Of a DNA stretch of 64,000 nucleotides, positions 51,863 to 61,492 are shown piece after piece (positions within the stretch are counted from its first letter, which is position 1; each line of letters starts with the position of its first letter). Below the pieces are notes generated by a model. The model ran no database searches, was not told the origin of the DNA, and saw only the letters and a list, made by a program, of their open reading frames with translations. The position numbers and the translations under genes are program-made. The stretch is from assembly GCA_038147495.1 (NCBI GenBank), contig JAYQTT010000011.1, positions 25,625 through 89,624 on the forward strand, in the 5' to 3' direction. Source of the stretch: MED-G116 sp038147495 (lineage in GTDB: Bacteria; Pseudomonadota; Alphaproteobacteria; Puniceispirillales; Puniceispirillaceae).

Positions 51863-52824
51863 TACTTCATGACGCCGAGTTCTACGGACATCTCGCGCAC
51901 TTCGCCGATAACGCCGTCAACATATGACTGGAAATCGCCACCGACTTTGTTGAAAGGTGCCAGACCGTTGGCCATCATCGCTTCCTTCCATTCAGCCGAA
52001 GCACCGACTTTACGCAGAGCCTCTGTCCATTTCTTGTAAGATGCTTCAGACGCACCTTTTGGAGTGTAGAGACCACGCCAGTTCACGGCGACCACGTCAA
52101 TGCCCTGTTCTTTGGCTGTCGGGATGTCCTCAAAGCCGGGGATGCGCTCATCGGTGAATGACGCAAGGACGCGCACATCACCTGACTTGATAAAGCCCAC
52201 AACACCCGAAATATCGCCTGTCATCGCCGCGGTGAAACCGCCGACAGTCTGCGTGATTGCGTCTGCGTCACCATCAACGCCGATATATTTGACCTTTTTG
52301 ATGTCGGTGAAGCCTTTGCGCTTCAGCGCCATGAGAACCTTAAGATGGTCATATCCACCGGCAGCAGAACCACCCGCAAACGCGTGTTTTGACGGATCGG
52401 CAATCACTGCATCCAGCAGATCATTCAGGTTCTTGTATGGTGAGTCCTTGGCAACAACAATGACGCCGGGGTCTGCACCAATCGCACCCAGAAAACGCAC
52501 TTGATCGGCAGTCATTCCGGAATAGGCGTTCTGCGCGAGACGTGTGGCTGTTGCTGTTGATGCTGCAACAATCAGATCATCATCCGAATTACGCTCATTC
52601 ACAACGTGGGTGTAGGCAAGGCCGCCACCACCGCCGGCCATGTTGGTGACCTGAATCGGTGCGTCAACAGCGCCGATGTCGTGCATGATCTTGGTTATCG
52701 AGCGACAGGTAAAATCCCATCCACCACCCGGGTTTGCCGGGGCAATACATTCAGCCGCAACCGCCTGTCCAGCGAGACCAACGCTGAATACGGCGGCAAA
52801 GGCCATTTTTGACCAAATCTTCAT
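51862..52824 (-). CDS. tctC: TctC-type periplasmic carboxylate-binding protein
   Basis: A 320-residue periplasmic receptor with a signal peptide (MKIWSKMAFAAVFSVGLAGQ, cleavage near AVAA-EC). The mature start IAPANPGGGWDFTCRSI holds the NPGGGWD motif of the TctC/Bug family, which coordinates a carboxylate through two waters. YSGMTADQVRFLGAIGADPG and GGSAAGGYDHLKVLMAL follow. GGGAGA precedes ATG 52824. It heads the operon. The ligand is unknown; the AtuA/DUF4387 pair downstream suggests something other than citrate. Confidence 0.94.
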   Translation of the reverse strand: MKIWSKMAFAAVFSVGLAGQAVAAECIAPANPGGGWDFTCRSITKIMHDIGAVDAPIQVTNMAGGGGGLAYTHVVNERNSDDDLIVAASTATATRLAQNAYSGMTADQVRFLGAIGADPGVIVVAKDSPYKNLNDLLDAVIADPSKHAFAGGSAAGGYDHLKVLMALKRKGFTDIKKVKYIGVDGDADAITQTVGGFTAAMTGDISGVVGFIKSGDVRVLASFTDERIPGFEDIPTAKEQGIDVVAVNWRGLYTPKGASEASYKKWTEALRKVGASAEWKEAMMANGLAPFNKVGGDFQSYVDGVIGEVREMSVELGVMK

Positions 52825-53195
52825 TAGTCTTCTCCCAAAAAATATTACTTTATGCGTTACTACTATAAGCGGACTCCAGCCACGCACAAGAGCTATGATC
52901 CACTACATTGCCAGTGAGGCTTTTTCATCTACGCCTCATTAAAACGCTCTCAAATCGCCTATTTGTTACTCAAAATTAACGATTTCATAATATTAGATTT
53001 AACTAATAAACAGCCAATGCGCGTAATACGCCAAAGACGATCAGAGCCTGTGAACAGAAAAAACGCACTGTTCCCCTTAATCCCGATACAGCCATGAATC
53101 GAAATTCATCAATTTATTCTTCATTAGCAATTTATTAATAAGTGATCACGCACTCTCACCTCATCGACACATGTTGACTTTGAGGAGAGTTCAAA
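52825..53195. other. AT-rich intergenic region upstream of tctC and of a lipoprotein gene
   Basis: A 371 bp stretch between divergent genes. It should hold the promoters of the tct operon and of the lipoprotein gene. The stretch at 52960-53140 is very AT-rich. A GAGGAG ribosome-binding site lies about 10 bases before ATG 53196. No gene or RNA was recognised. Confidence 0.45.
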
Positions 53196-53853
53196 ATGAA
53201 TACTTACGGTAAATTTGGTATCGCCCTTGCCTTTGGCATGACACTTTCAGCCTGCAATGTAACAAGCACAGGGCCATTCACCAACAGCGCGAATAACAAC
53301 GATCAATCTTTCACCAGTGATGCACAGAATTCGAGCAGCACCGGAGTGGCAATTTCGACATCAATTACAGCCAGCGGACGAGCAGGTGGCCAAGTTGGCG
53401 ACAGTGAAGCTGCTTACGGCGCACTCGCAGCCGCTGGTAACAGCGCGACATCGGCTGGCACTAGCGCCTTGTCGTCTCCGGACAAGGAGGCTGCAACGCT
53501 GGACGCTGGATGCCGATAAAGAGGCGTCCGCGTTGGATCACGACAAGGAGTCCGCCAAACTGGATGACGACAAAGAGGCTGCAGAACTGGACGACGATAA
53601 AGAGGCCGCAGAACTGGATAAAGACAGGGAAGATGACGGGGCCTCATCTGACACCAATGACACCGGTGACACGGCAACCAACGACAGTGATGCCCCTTCT
53701 GGCGACAGCGCTGGTGAAACACCGTCTTCCGACAAGGAAACTGATGAAGCCACAGCCGACTCCGGCAATGAGGCGAGCACAGACACCGCCAAAAGCGACA
53801 TTGCAGCATCCGATGCACGTGATGATCAATCCACCCTCGACAAAGATGGCTGA
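53196..53853 (+). CDS. Acidic repeat lipoprotein (frameshifted)
   Basis: A lipoprotein of about 218 residues once one base is removed. The lipobox is LSAC at about residue 20. A Ser/Gly/Ala-rich segment follows, then five copies of a nine-residue unit DKEAxxLDx, then an Asp/Ser/Thr-rich tail. The first frame stops at 53519, just inside the repeats; the rest runs in the next frame to 53853. Removing one G from GG at 53508-53509 joins them. It is a low-complexity, probably surface- or envelope-attached protein. I do not know a family for it. Confidence 0.7.
53481..53624 (+). repeat. 27-bp tandem repeats coding for DKEAxxLDx units
   Basis: Five in-frame copies of a nearly identical 27-base unit beginning GACAAGGAG or GATAAAGAG, each coding for DKE(A/S)xxLD plus one residue. 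The last three copies are the most alike, as expected after recent duplication. Such arrays change length by slippage. Confidence 0.8.
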
Positions 53854-53873
53854 TCTGTCGGCCTGACAACCTG

Positions 53874-53907
53874 AACCCGTCCGGCACCCCCTGCCGGGCG
53901 GGTTTTG
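53874..53907 (+). terminator. Rho-independent terminator after the repeat lipoprotein gene
   Basis: AACCCGTCCGGCA pairs with TGCCGGGCGGGTT (one T-G wobble) around a 5-base loop, followed by TT and a T-rich end. It is 21 bp after the stop at 53853. Confidence 0.85.
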
Positions 53908-54008
53908 CTGTCTACATCTGACAGAATCGTGACCAGGCCCGAACTATTAATTCCCGAATAATGTCGGCACTGCGAATGCAACTTGTAATCATCGATGGAG
54001 ATTTGCCG

Positions 54009-54350
54009 ATGAACCGCATATTTTCGAGACGCGCCGTTGTTCCCTCAATTCTTCTTGGCACGACAATGTTACTCACAGCCTGTTTGGAGCCGGGTCCAAT
54101 CCGCGGCACGATCCACAGTAGCAGTTGGAAACTGCGCCTTGGCATGACGCCGGCCGAAGTTGAGGACATCATCGGCCCCGCACAATTTGTAAGGGTGAGC
54201 CCGAAAAACGCACTTATTGTGTGCCGTTCATATATCGATGAAGAGGAAATCGGCGCGAAATTTGTGCATGTCAAATTTGAAAATGACGCGGTGGTGGGCG
54301 CATCAGACGGCCACAAAAAACTGTGCAATCTGACCAATAAAGCCGATTAG
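54009..54350 (+). CDS. Small outer-membrane lipoprotein, SmpA/OmlA-like
   Basis: A 113-residue lipoprotein. The signal ends in a lipobox LTAC near residue 25. The mature segment WKLRLGMTPAEVEDIIGPAQ follows the SmpA/OmlA/BamE pattern, where G-M-T-x2-E-V opens a small alpha/beta fold, but the rest of BamE is not recognisable. GGAG at 53997-54000 supports ATG 54009; the open frame extends to 53961. Role in the outer-membrane assembly machine is possible but unproven. A weak GCCAGCC/GGCTGGC hairpin lies after the stop. Confidence 0.7.
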   Translation: MNRIFSRRAVVPSILLGTTMLLTACLEPGPIRGTIHSSSWKLRLGMTPAEVEDIIGPAQFVRVSPKNALIVCRSYIDEEEIGAKFVHVKFENDAVVGASDGHKKLCNLTNKAD

Positions 54351-54504
54351 GCCAGCCACCGAGATAATCCGGCTGGCAAACTGACTAACGTCAACTTATA
54401 ACGCCGGTCTCCAGCACATTGTGCACCGCGCCACAACGGGGACCGGCGATGCCCACGGACATGACCAAATATGCTTGCTCTTGGAAATTTTCCTGAGGAT
54501 GAAA

Positions 54505-54580
<76 letters not shown>

Positions 54581-54818
54581 ATTTCCTGCGGACCAGACCG
54601 GCCAGCAACAGAGCGCTATATCTGCACCAACATCCCTTCTTGTGCAAGAGTTTTCTTGGCACCCGCTCCCAGACCAGGGACATTTTTCGGCCCACCTGTG
54701 CCGCCAATGCAATCTCGGCAGAACCGTGGAATAAAATCCCTGCAAAAGCTGATACCAATTACCGCAGTCTTTGCTTGTTAATTGTGGCGATTAAAATTTC
54801 CGTGTTAGGGTTTCATAC

Positions 54819-55788
54819 ATGATGGATCATGTGGACAAGACCAGTGCGCTAAACAAAGCCACAGAGCCCGCACCACCGGGCGCTGATGGCTCGCTTACGA
54901 CGGCGGTCATCAAAGCTGATATTCTGAACAGCGAGTCCTACAACCCATTATTACTGTTGCAGGACCAGACAGCTTCACCGGCGGCGATCATCGTATCCTG
55001 CCCCCATGCCGGGCGCGACTATCCTGCCAGCATGACCGACAAAGCCGCCCTTGACGTTGCCGAAATGCGCGGCCTTGAAGATTTCGGCGTTGATCACCTT
55101 TTGGGGAATCTTCCAGCGACCGGTATTACCTGTGTTATCAACCGCATAGCCCGCGCCTATATCGATGTTAACCGCGCTGCCGGTGCGTTGGACAGTGCCA
55201 TGTTCGACACCCCGATTGACGCTGACAAACCCTCGCGGCAGGTGACCGCAGGCTATGGCCTGATCCCACGTTTGTCAGCAAAGCGTGATCCTTTATACAA
55301 CACCTCCCTGCCGGCCGAAGAAGTCGATAGACGGCTTGGGCTCGTTTATCGCCCCTATCACGATATGTTGGCCTCGCAGATCGCCTCCCGCGAACAAGGA
55401 TCATGGCCAGTGCCTGCTTGTCGATGTGCATTCGATGCCGCCACGGGACCGGACCAACCGCCTGCTTGCCGACATCATTCTTGGTGATTGTCTCGACACA
55501 ACGCTTGATCGGGATAAGGCACAATCAATCACCGAATTTTTCAAAAATGAGGGCTTGCGCGTCGTCTGGAATGATCCTTATGCCGGCGGCTACATCACGC
55601 GCGCCCATGGCAAAGCCGGAACACCGAAACAGTCAGTCCAGATTGAGATTAACCGGTCGCTTTATATGCGAGATAAAGCGATGTCGGCCGGCACCCCAAA
55701 GCTTGACATCAGCAAAGCGCACCAGCTCACCCAAATGATGGGGCGGCTCGGGGCCTATCTTGTGGAAATGCAGACAGACGCCGCCTGA
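54819..55788 (+). CDS. N-formylglutamate amidohydrolase family protein (frameshifted)
   Basis: A zinc hydrolase of the N-formylglutamate amidohydrolase family, known from histidine and formyl-amino-acid breakdown. The first frame gives VSCPHAGRDYPASMTDKAAL and INRIARAYIDVNRAAGALD; the second gives CLLVDVHSMPPR with the zinc histidine and NDPYAGGYITRAHGKAG. Removing one A near 55396-55397 joins them into about 322 residues. Length and motifs then fit. Sequencing error is likely. Other hut genes are not in the window, so the exact substrate is uncertain. The stop is one base from the convergent der stop. Confidence 0.85.
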
Positions 55789-55789
55789 G

Positions 55790-57241
55790 CTATCGGCCAG
55801 ATTTGGCGTAGGGATTGTCACTGCCGCGCATGATCATCCTGATCGGAATGCCAAACAGACCAAAGTCCTGTCGCAGTCCGCTTGTCAGATAGCGCAGGTA
55901 ACTCTCTGGCAAATCCCCGGGCTTGCTTCCGAACAGTGCGAATGTTGGCGGCCGTGTCTTGATCTGTGTCATATAGCGAATACGCAAACGACGCCCGTCA
56001 ACAAGAGGCGGCGGATGCGCCTCCAGCATATGTTCAAGCCATCTATTCAAACGGCCGGTAGAAATTCTGGTGTTCCAAAGGCCGTACATTTCATCCGCAG
56101 CCTCCAGAAGCTTGCCAAGGCCGCGCTTGTGCAGCCCTGACATCTGGACAACAGGCACCCCACGCAATTGCGCCAATGACGTCTGAAGACGATCTGAAAT
56201 GCGCGCGCTTGCCGCCTGTTTATTGTCAACGGCATCCCACTTGTTTGCACCAATGACCAGTGCCCGCCCTTCATCTGCAATCAGGCGGGCAATCGCCAGA
56301 TCCTGTTTATGCAACTCGGCCGTGGCATCAATCAGCAAAACGCAAAGATGCGCATATTGGATCGCGCGCAACGCGTCATCCACCATCATTTTCTCGACCT
56401 TGTCGGCAATTCGGGCGCGGCGGCGCATGCCAGCTGTGTCAACAAGACGATACGGTTGGTCACGCCATGTAAACGGCACCTCAATGGCATCACGGGTAAT
56501 ACCCGCCTCGGGCCCTGTCAAAAGGCGGTCCTCGCCAATCAGACTGTTGATCAGCGTTGATTTGCCCATATTCGGACGGCCAACAACGGCAATGCGCATT
56601 GGCTCGCGAACACTGTCATCCTGCCAGATATCGATCGGGTTACCGTCACCATCGAACCGCTCTTCCTCTGCATCGTCAGAGACCGCGTTGTCCGGAGACG
56701 AAAACAGCAGATTATCTTCGCCGGTCAACACCCTTTCAAGCCCAAGATCGGTTGCCGCGGCGAGCATTGCATCATGAAGATCGACAAGCCCCTCGCCATG
56801 CGCCGCCGATATCGGCACCGGTTCACCAAGCCCAAGCCCCCACGCCTCGGCCAAGCCAGCAGCACCGGCTTTACCCTCGCATTTGTTGGCAAGCAGCACG
56901 ACTTTTGCGCCCGACTTTCTGATTTCGCCGGCAAAGAAATTGTCGATCGGGGTAACGCCAGCACGGGCATCAACGACCAACAGCGTGATATCGGCTTCAT
57001 TGATCGCCATCTCTGTCTGCCGCCGCATACGGTCTTCAAGCGTGCCGGGCGCGGATTCCTCAAGACCGGCGGTATCAATCACCCGGAATTGCAGTCCAGC
57101 GAGGTGTCCGTCACCTTCACGGCGGTCACGCGTCACACCCGGTTGATCGTCAACAATCGCGTGCTGGCGCCCGATCAGCCTGTTGAACAGGGTCGATTTG
57201 CCGACATTGGGTCGTCCGACAATGGCAAAGGTTACGGTCAT
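55790..57241 (-). CDS. der: Der (EngA), ribosome-assembly GTPase
   Basis: A 483-residue cytosolic GTPase with two G domains in tandem and a KH-like end domain, needed for 50S subunit assembly. First P-loop GRPNVGKSTLFNRLIGR, with DTAGLEESAPGTLEDRM as switch II; second P-loop GRPNMGKSTLINSLIGE with DTAGMRRRARI. The NKCE and NKWD nucleotide motifs are present. It is followed by bamB upstream and the yfgM-like gene on the same strand, the usual alphaproteobacterial order. Length is normal. Confidence 0.97.
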   Translation of the reverse strand: MTVTFAIVGRPNVGKSTLFNRLIGRQHAIVDDQPGVTRDRREGDGHLAGLQFRVIDTAGLEESAPGTLEDRMRRQTEMAINEADITLLVVDARAGVTPIDNFFAGEIRKSGAKVVLLANKCEGKAGAAGLAEAWGLGLGEPVPISAAHGEGLVDLHDAMLAAATDLGLERVLTGEDNLLFSSPDNAVSDDAEEERFDGDGNPIDIWQDDSVREPMRIAVVGRPNMGKSTLINSLIGEDRLLTGPEAGITRDAIEVPFTWRDQPYRLVDTAGMRRRARIADKVEKMMVDDALRAIQYAHLCVLLIDATAELHKQDLAIARLIADEGRALVIGANKWDAVDNKQAASARISDRLQTSLAQLRGVPVVQMSGLHKRGLGKLLEAADEMYGLWNTRISTGRLNRWLEHMLEAHPPPLVDGRRLRIRYMTQIKTRPPTFALFGSKPGDLPESYLRYLTSGLRQDFGLFGIPIRMIMRGSDNPYAKSGR

Positions 57242-57346
57242 GTCAAAAATTCAATCCAAAGCTGGTTACCTTAATGGTCACCAGCGCCTCACGGGCCATT
57301 ATCCCATCGATATCACAAGCAATACCGGCAGGTTCAGGTTTATATG

Positions 57347-58717
57347 CTACTCATAGGCATTTAACGTGCCACCGTTGCCCATCACGAAGAGACGACCAGC
57401 CGCAACCTGCGGCGCCGTCAAAACTGTCATGCCAAGCGACTTTTTCTCGATCTCCACACCGGTGTCCGGGTTAAAGACATGCAACTGGCCCGACTTGCTT
57501 ATCACCATGACTTTGCCACCGGCAACAATCGGCCCGACATAGCGCGGCGGGTCCTCGGCAACAACCACATCAGCAGGCACCGCGCCGGGCAATTCCGCCA
57601 CCCACCGCACGGCACCATCCAAGCGCCGCAATGCATACAGGCGGCCATCAAGACCAACAACAAAGAGCGTTTCACCGGCAAGCCACGGCATCTCAATGCC
57701 ACCAACAGGCTGATCCCAGACCAACAGGCCGGACCGTGCATTGAACGCGGCAATGCGTCCTGACTGGCTGATCACGAAAAGCATACCACCGTCATGCACC
57801 GGATGCGCGCGAACATCGCCAATCCCCTCAATCGGTGTGCGCGGGTTGAACACGGCAACCGAGTCGGTCCACAGCAATTCACCATCAACTGCCGAAAAAT
57901 AGCTGACTTCCCCATGTGCACCAACGAGAACAAGCTCGCCATTGGCAAATGCCGGGGCGGGCGATCCAAACATTACGGTATCGCTTGCAAGGCCTACACG
58001 ATCCCAGACGATCTCGCTGTTGTCCAGACGGAACACGATCAGATTGCTGTCGAGATCAGTCACAACAACGCCGCTATCTTCCATCAGAGTCGGCCCGCCG
58101 CGAAGCGGCAAGTCCATCCGTACAGTCCATTTTACATCACCGGTGACCGCATCCAGCAGCGACAGGTTACGCCCGCCGGCATGAACCACAACCCCCGCCG
58201 CAGATGCAGCAATGCCACCACCAACGCCCGGGAGCGGATCGTCGTCAATGTCTTCAATTCTCACCGACCAATTTTCCGCACCTGTGGCAACGTCAAACGC
58301 CTTCACGAAACCGTTTGGCGCAACGGTAAACACCTGACCCTCAAAAATCACCGGTGGTGCCAGTTCGACAATTTCACTGCCCTGACCACCAATCTTTGCC
58401 GACCAGACGCGTTTCAACGCACCTTCAAATTGCAAATGCCCACCAGCATGACCTGCATTGAGCCCAACTGATGACGCATTCTTCATGTTCACCAGCGGTG
58501 GCAGTCCCGCGCCCTCGGCAAATGCGTCAGGGTCGCTGGTTACGAGTGAGCGCTCTGGCAAGACCGAGATCCGTTCACCCTTCAGGATCAACTCATCCTC
58601 AGCGCAGCCCGCCAACAGCATCATCGCGCATCCCATTACAGCAGCCAACAGAGCAGACCAGCCATGCTGTCCCACGCCGCGTTGCGATGGTTCTGTCCTG
58701 GTGAATGTGAATGTCAT
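57347..58717 (-). CDS. bamB: BamB-like beta-propeller outer-membrane assembly lipoprotein
   Basis: A 456-residue lipoprotein with lipobox LLAGC (C38) and repeated PQQ-type blades, such as VFTVAPNGFVKAFDVATGAE, VVTDLDSNLIVFRLDNSEIV and VMGNGGTLNAYE. BamB helps fold beta-barrel proteins in the outer membrane. It sits between the yfgM-like gene (upstream) and der (downstream), 105 bp from der. The N-terminal 17 residues before the signal helix suggest a later start is possible. Identity is based on fold and order. Confidence 0.9.
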   Translation of the reverse strand: MTFTFTRTEPSQRGVGQHGWSALLAAVMGCAMMLLAGCAEDELILKGERISVLPERSLVTSDPDAFAEGAGLPPLVNMKNASSVGLNAGHAGGHLQFEGALKRVWSAKIGGQGSEIVELAPPVIFEGQVFTVAPNGFVKAFDVATGAENWSVRIEDIDDDPLPGVGGGIAASAAGVVVHAGGRNLSLLDAVTGDVKWTVRMDLPLRGGPTLMEDSGVVVTDLDSNLIVFRLDNSEIVWDRVGLASDTVMFGSPAPAFANGELVLVGAHGEVSYFSAVDGELLWTDSVAVFNPRTPIEGIGDVRAHPVHDGGMLFVISQSGRIAAFNARSGLLVWDQPVGGIEMPWLAGETLFVVGLDGRLYALRRLDGAVRWVAELPGAVPADVVVAEDPPRYVGPIVAGGKVMVISKSGQLHVFNPDTGVEIEKKSLGMTVLTAPQVAAGRLFVMGNGGTLNAYE

Positions 58718-58775
58718 TCCTGTATGAGTCCTGATCTGGCTATTTCCGGGATTTAACTATGGGTCAACAGCAACT

Positions 58776-59402
58776 TTACGACTTCAGAATAATCAATAAC
58801 TGGTTGGCGCGCTGGCGCAGCTCGGGTGAGATTTCCGGCAATGTCAGCAACGATTCAATCTTCGACATGGCGGCGGCACGATCGCCAGTTTTTAGATCGA
58901 GCGCGGCACTCAACTCCATGGCCAAGCCCTGCCACGGACCAGCAGCAGATACCAGCGGCCCCAAACGACTTTGCAATTCTTTGGTATCGGCTTCTGCCGG
59001 TGCACTCATGACCGACAACAATAATGCTGCTTGTTGGTAAAGCGGCGCAATGGATTTGTCATTTGAAAGCGCAAGATAGCCAGTTTCAGCATCCGCCAAA
59101 TCACCGGCCGCCGCTTTCTCGCCAGCGATCCGGAACTGTGCAAGCATCGCATAACCGTCTGTCAACTCCGGCAGCGTGGCGTCAAGCGCGGCAACAACAC
59201 TCTCGCTGGCAAGCGCAGCCTGATAGGCATTTGCAGCTGATTCAGCGCGGCTTTGCGTCCACGTCTTATAGCCCTGTAACGAGCCCACGGCCAGAACCAC
59301 TGCCGCCGCCGCCGCAATGACGAACTTTCCATAGCGCGCCCATAACTCTTGGGCACGGTCGCGCTTCAGATCTTCATCAATTTCATCAAAAATATCAGCC
59401 AT
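58776..59402 (-). CDS. YfgM-like single-pass TPR protein
   Basis: A 208-residue inner-membrane protein. A cytosolic acidic/basic start (MADIFDEIDEDLKRDRAQEL) is followed by one hydrophobic helix (residues 28-46) and a periplasmic helical domain with TPR-like repeats (SAANAYQAALASESVVAAL, DAETGYLALSNDKSIAPLYQ). YfgM-type proteins associate with the SecYEG translocon and periplasmic chaperones. The der-bamB-yfgM order supports the assignment. Confidence 0.85.
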   Translation of the reverse strand: MADIFDEIDEDLKRDRAQELWARYGKFVIAAAAAVVLAVGSLQGYKTWTQSRAESAANAYQAALASESVVAALDATLPELTDGYAMLAQFRIAGEKAAAGDLADAETGYLALSNDKSIAPLYQQAALLLSVMSAPAEADTKELQSRLGPLVSAAGPWQGLAMELSAALDLKTGDRAAAMSKIESLLTLPEISPELRQRANQLLIILKS

Positions 59403-59541
59403 GGCACTTCTTTTTTCGATCGGTAAGACATTGTCTGGCAGAGACCTACAACAAATGTATTATTGACGCCAGCGCAAAGCTGCCCCACCATATACAAATA
59501 GTCAGCGTTCAGCCAACTGAAAAAGCGGGTAACACAGCGAC

Positions 59542-59871
59542 GTGCTCAGGGTAAGCAGCCAGAAGAAACATCGACAACAGCTTTATTTCTCGCGCCCCGA
59601 GCTTAGCGCCATCCTGTCGGCCTACAGTGCGCGCGTTGCCGCCGGTGAATGGCGTGACTATGCCCTTGATCACCAGCATGGAATGGCGATGTTTTCTATC
59701 TTTCGCCACACCCACGAAACACCCCTGTTTGTGATTGAAAAACGCCAGCGCCATCCAAAGGAAAAGGCACAATTCCTGTTGCGTGACCGGGCCCGCGTCC
59801 TGTGCAAGTCCAGTGCTGTGTCCGATATCATAAATCACTTTGCCAAACTGCCGCGTCTGGTCAGCGGCTGA
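59542..59871 (+). CDS. DUF2794 family protein (alphaproteobacterial)
   Basis: A 109-residue cytosolic protein of the DUF2794 family, found almost only in Alphaproteobacteria. The core AYSARVAAGEWRDYALDHQ, then GMAMFSIFRHTHETPLFVIE and RARVLCKSSAVSDIINH, is diagnostic. The start appears to be GTG 59542. The function of the family is unknown. It is divergent from the yfgM-like gene. Confidence 0.88.
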   Translation: MLRVSSQKKHRQQLYFSRPELSAILSAYSARVAAGEWRDYALDHQHGMAMFSIFRHTHETPLFVIEKRQRHPKEKAQFLLRDRARVLCKSSAVSDIINHFAKLPRLVSG

Positions 59872-60012
59872 TTGCTGGCAAATATCAGCGTTACATACCC
59901 CCCTCACATATAACCATGGCAGGAAATGTAAATCCTGACCGCGATAGCCATTGCCTAATATATCGCCTTTCGCTAAATTAGAACAAATAGTGAACAAACT
60001 GTTTTTCTGGTG

Positions 60013-60300
60013 ATGATTATGGGTGGCTTCAAAGACAAGGCAATTGCACAAAGCGAGCCCGCAGACCCGGCAACACTTGCCGATCTTGCAAATGACAATC
60101 TATCTGTTTTCTGCTGGTGTAACCGCTGTGGCCATAATGCAAAGCTTGACACCGCACCGTTGATTGATTGTCTTGGCCCCCTGTTTCCGGTCCCTGAGCT
60201 GGGCAGCCGAATGCGGTGTTCTGCGTGTGATGCACGTGACATCGCAACGCGTCCTGCATGGCCAAGTCATGGGGTTGGTGCCATTGCACGACATGGCTGA
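60013..60300 (+). CDS. Small protein with two zinc-ribbon-like CxxC motifs
   Basis: A 95-residue protein with SVFCWCNRCGHNA and MRCSACDARDIATRPAWP; the four cysteines form a plausible zinc ribbon. I do not recognise a named family, though similar small alphaproteobacterial proteins exist. ATGs at 60013 and 60019 and GTG 60010 are possible starts. A nucleic-acid or protein contact role is likely but not shown. The DUF3126 gene follows 155 bp later on the same strand. Confidence 0.65.
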   Translation: MIMGGFKDKAIAQSEPADPATLADLANDNLSVFCWCNRCGHNAKLDTAPLIDCLGPLFPVPELGSRMRCSACDARDIATRPAWPSHGVGAIARHG

Positions 60301-60455
60301 CGATCGGCAGAATTGACATATAAAATACAGGCACAAGGCCATGGACAGGTGCGGTTGGATGCGTTAGGTCTGTTGTAAACAACCAGTGAACTTCAGCCCT
60401 GCCCTGCCGCGAAAGAAATCTTTTTGCGCGTGGTGACTGTGAAAAGAGAGACGCA

Positions 60456-60671
60456 ATGAACGCAAGCGACGCCGCCAAAATACAGCGATATTTGAGACAG
60501 CGTTTCGGCAATCATAAATTGACCATCGCCAGACGCGAGACCAAGGAAGATTCAGCCGAATTGATGCTTGAAGATGAGTTCATTGGCGTCATCTTCCGCG
60601 ATGATGAAGATGGCGAGACCTGCTACCATGTTCAGATCTCGATCCTTCAAGAAGATCTCGACGAGGCCTGA
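60456..60671 (+). CDS. DUF3126 family protein
   Basis: A 71-residue acidic protein of the DUF3126 family, restricted to Alphaproteobacteria. The segments ASDAAKIQRYLRQRFGN, KEDSAELMLEDEFIGVIFRD and YHVQISILQEDLDEA match the family from end to end. The function is unknown. Confidence 0.92.
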   Translation: MNASDAAKIQRYLRQRFGNHKLTIARRETKEDSAELMLEDEFIGVIFRDDEDGETCYHVQISILQEDLDEA

Positions 60672-60724
60672 CACAAGGGCAAGCGCGCACAACGGCATCG
60701 GATATGCCGGACGCACTTTGCTGG

Positions 60725-61357
60725 CTATAGATATCCGCCAGCGCGAAGCATCGATACCGCCAGAACAAACATGATTAATGCGATGACGGCGTCCAGAACA
60801 CGCCAGGCATTTGCGCGCGCCATCAATGGCGCAAGCAACCGCGCACCATAGGCAAGCCCGAAGAAGAAAACGAAACTGGCGCTTGCCGCACCAAGGCCAA
60901 AAGAGATTTTCTCAACACCGGAAAATTGTAATGACACCGTGCCAATCAGAACCACAGTGTCGAGATAGACATGCGGGTTGCCGAATGTCAGCAGCGCCGC
61001 CATCGTCAGCGTTGCCCCCAAGCCGTTCCGGATGTGGGCATCACCGCTGATACCGCCACTTCCCCTGATCGCATCACGCAGCCTAAGCCCGCCATAAAAC
61101 CCGAGCCACAAGCTGGCCAGGCCGAACAGCAGGCCGGAATGACGCGCCGCAAACCCGGCGACAAGCACCGAGACACCGCCAACGCCGATGGCAATCAACA
61201 CTGCATCAGAAACCGCGCAAAACAGCGCCACCGCAAAGACATGGCTTCGCATCAAGCCTTGTCGCATGACAAAGGCGTTCTGCGCGCCAATGGCAACGAT
61301 CAAGGATAAGCCGATGGCAAAGCCGGTTGCATAGGCATAAAGCATCACTGGAAACAT
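60725..61357 (-). CDS. LysE/ArgO family amino acid exporter
   Basis: A 210-residue inner-membrane exporter with five to six hydrophobic segments. The ArgO-like signature GLSLIVAIGAQNAFVMRQGL is near the N-terminus, and LTFGNPHVYLDTVVLIGT is in the last third. Such proteins export arginine or lysine. The start was set at 61357 to give a normal leader; the frame is open to 61429. It is tandem with another LysE-family gene 135 bp upstream on the same strand. Confidence 0.88.
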   Translation of the reverse strand: MFPVMLYAYATGFAIGLSLIVAIGAQNAFVMRQGLMRSHVFAVALFCAVSDAVLIAIGVGGVSVLVAGFAARHSGLLFGLASLWLGFYGGLRLRDAIRGSGGISGDAHIRNGLGATLTMAALLTFGNPHVYLDTVVLIGTVSLQFSGVEKISFGLGAASASFVFFFGLAYGARLLAPLMARANAWRVLDAVIALIMFVLAVSMLRAGGYL

Positions 61358-61492
61358 GGAGGCTGGCTCGATCATCTTATATATTATTGTCACCCCAATG
61401 CCATTTGCACATGCCGACAAGACCGGCATGGCGCGACCTTTTCTGGCACTCTGGATTTGCGCGCGACACTCGCTGCAACATCATTTTCATGA

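Noticed and set aside
53538..53801. Serine-rich open frame on the minus strand opposite the repeat lipoprotein
   Set aside because: It is the antisense reading of the DKEA repeats (Ser/Ala/Leu only) with no start signal.
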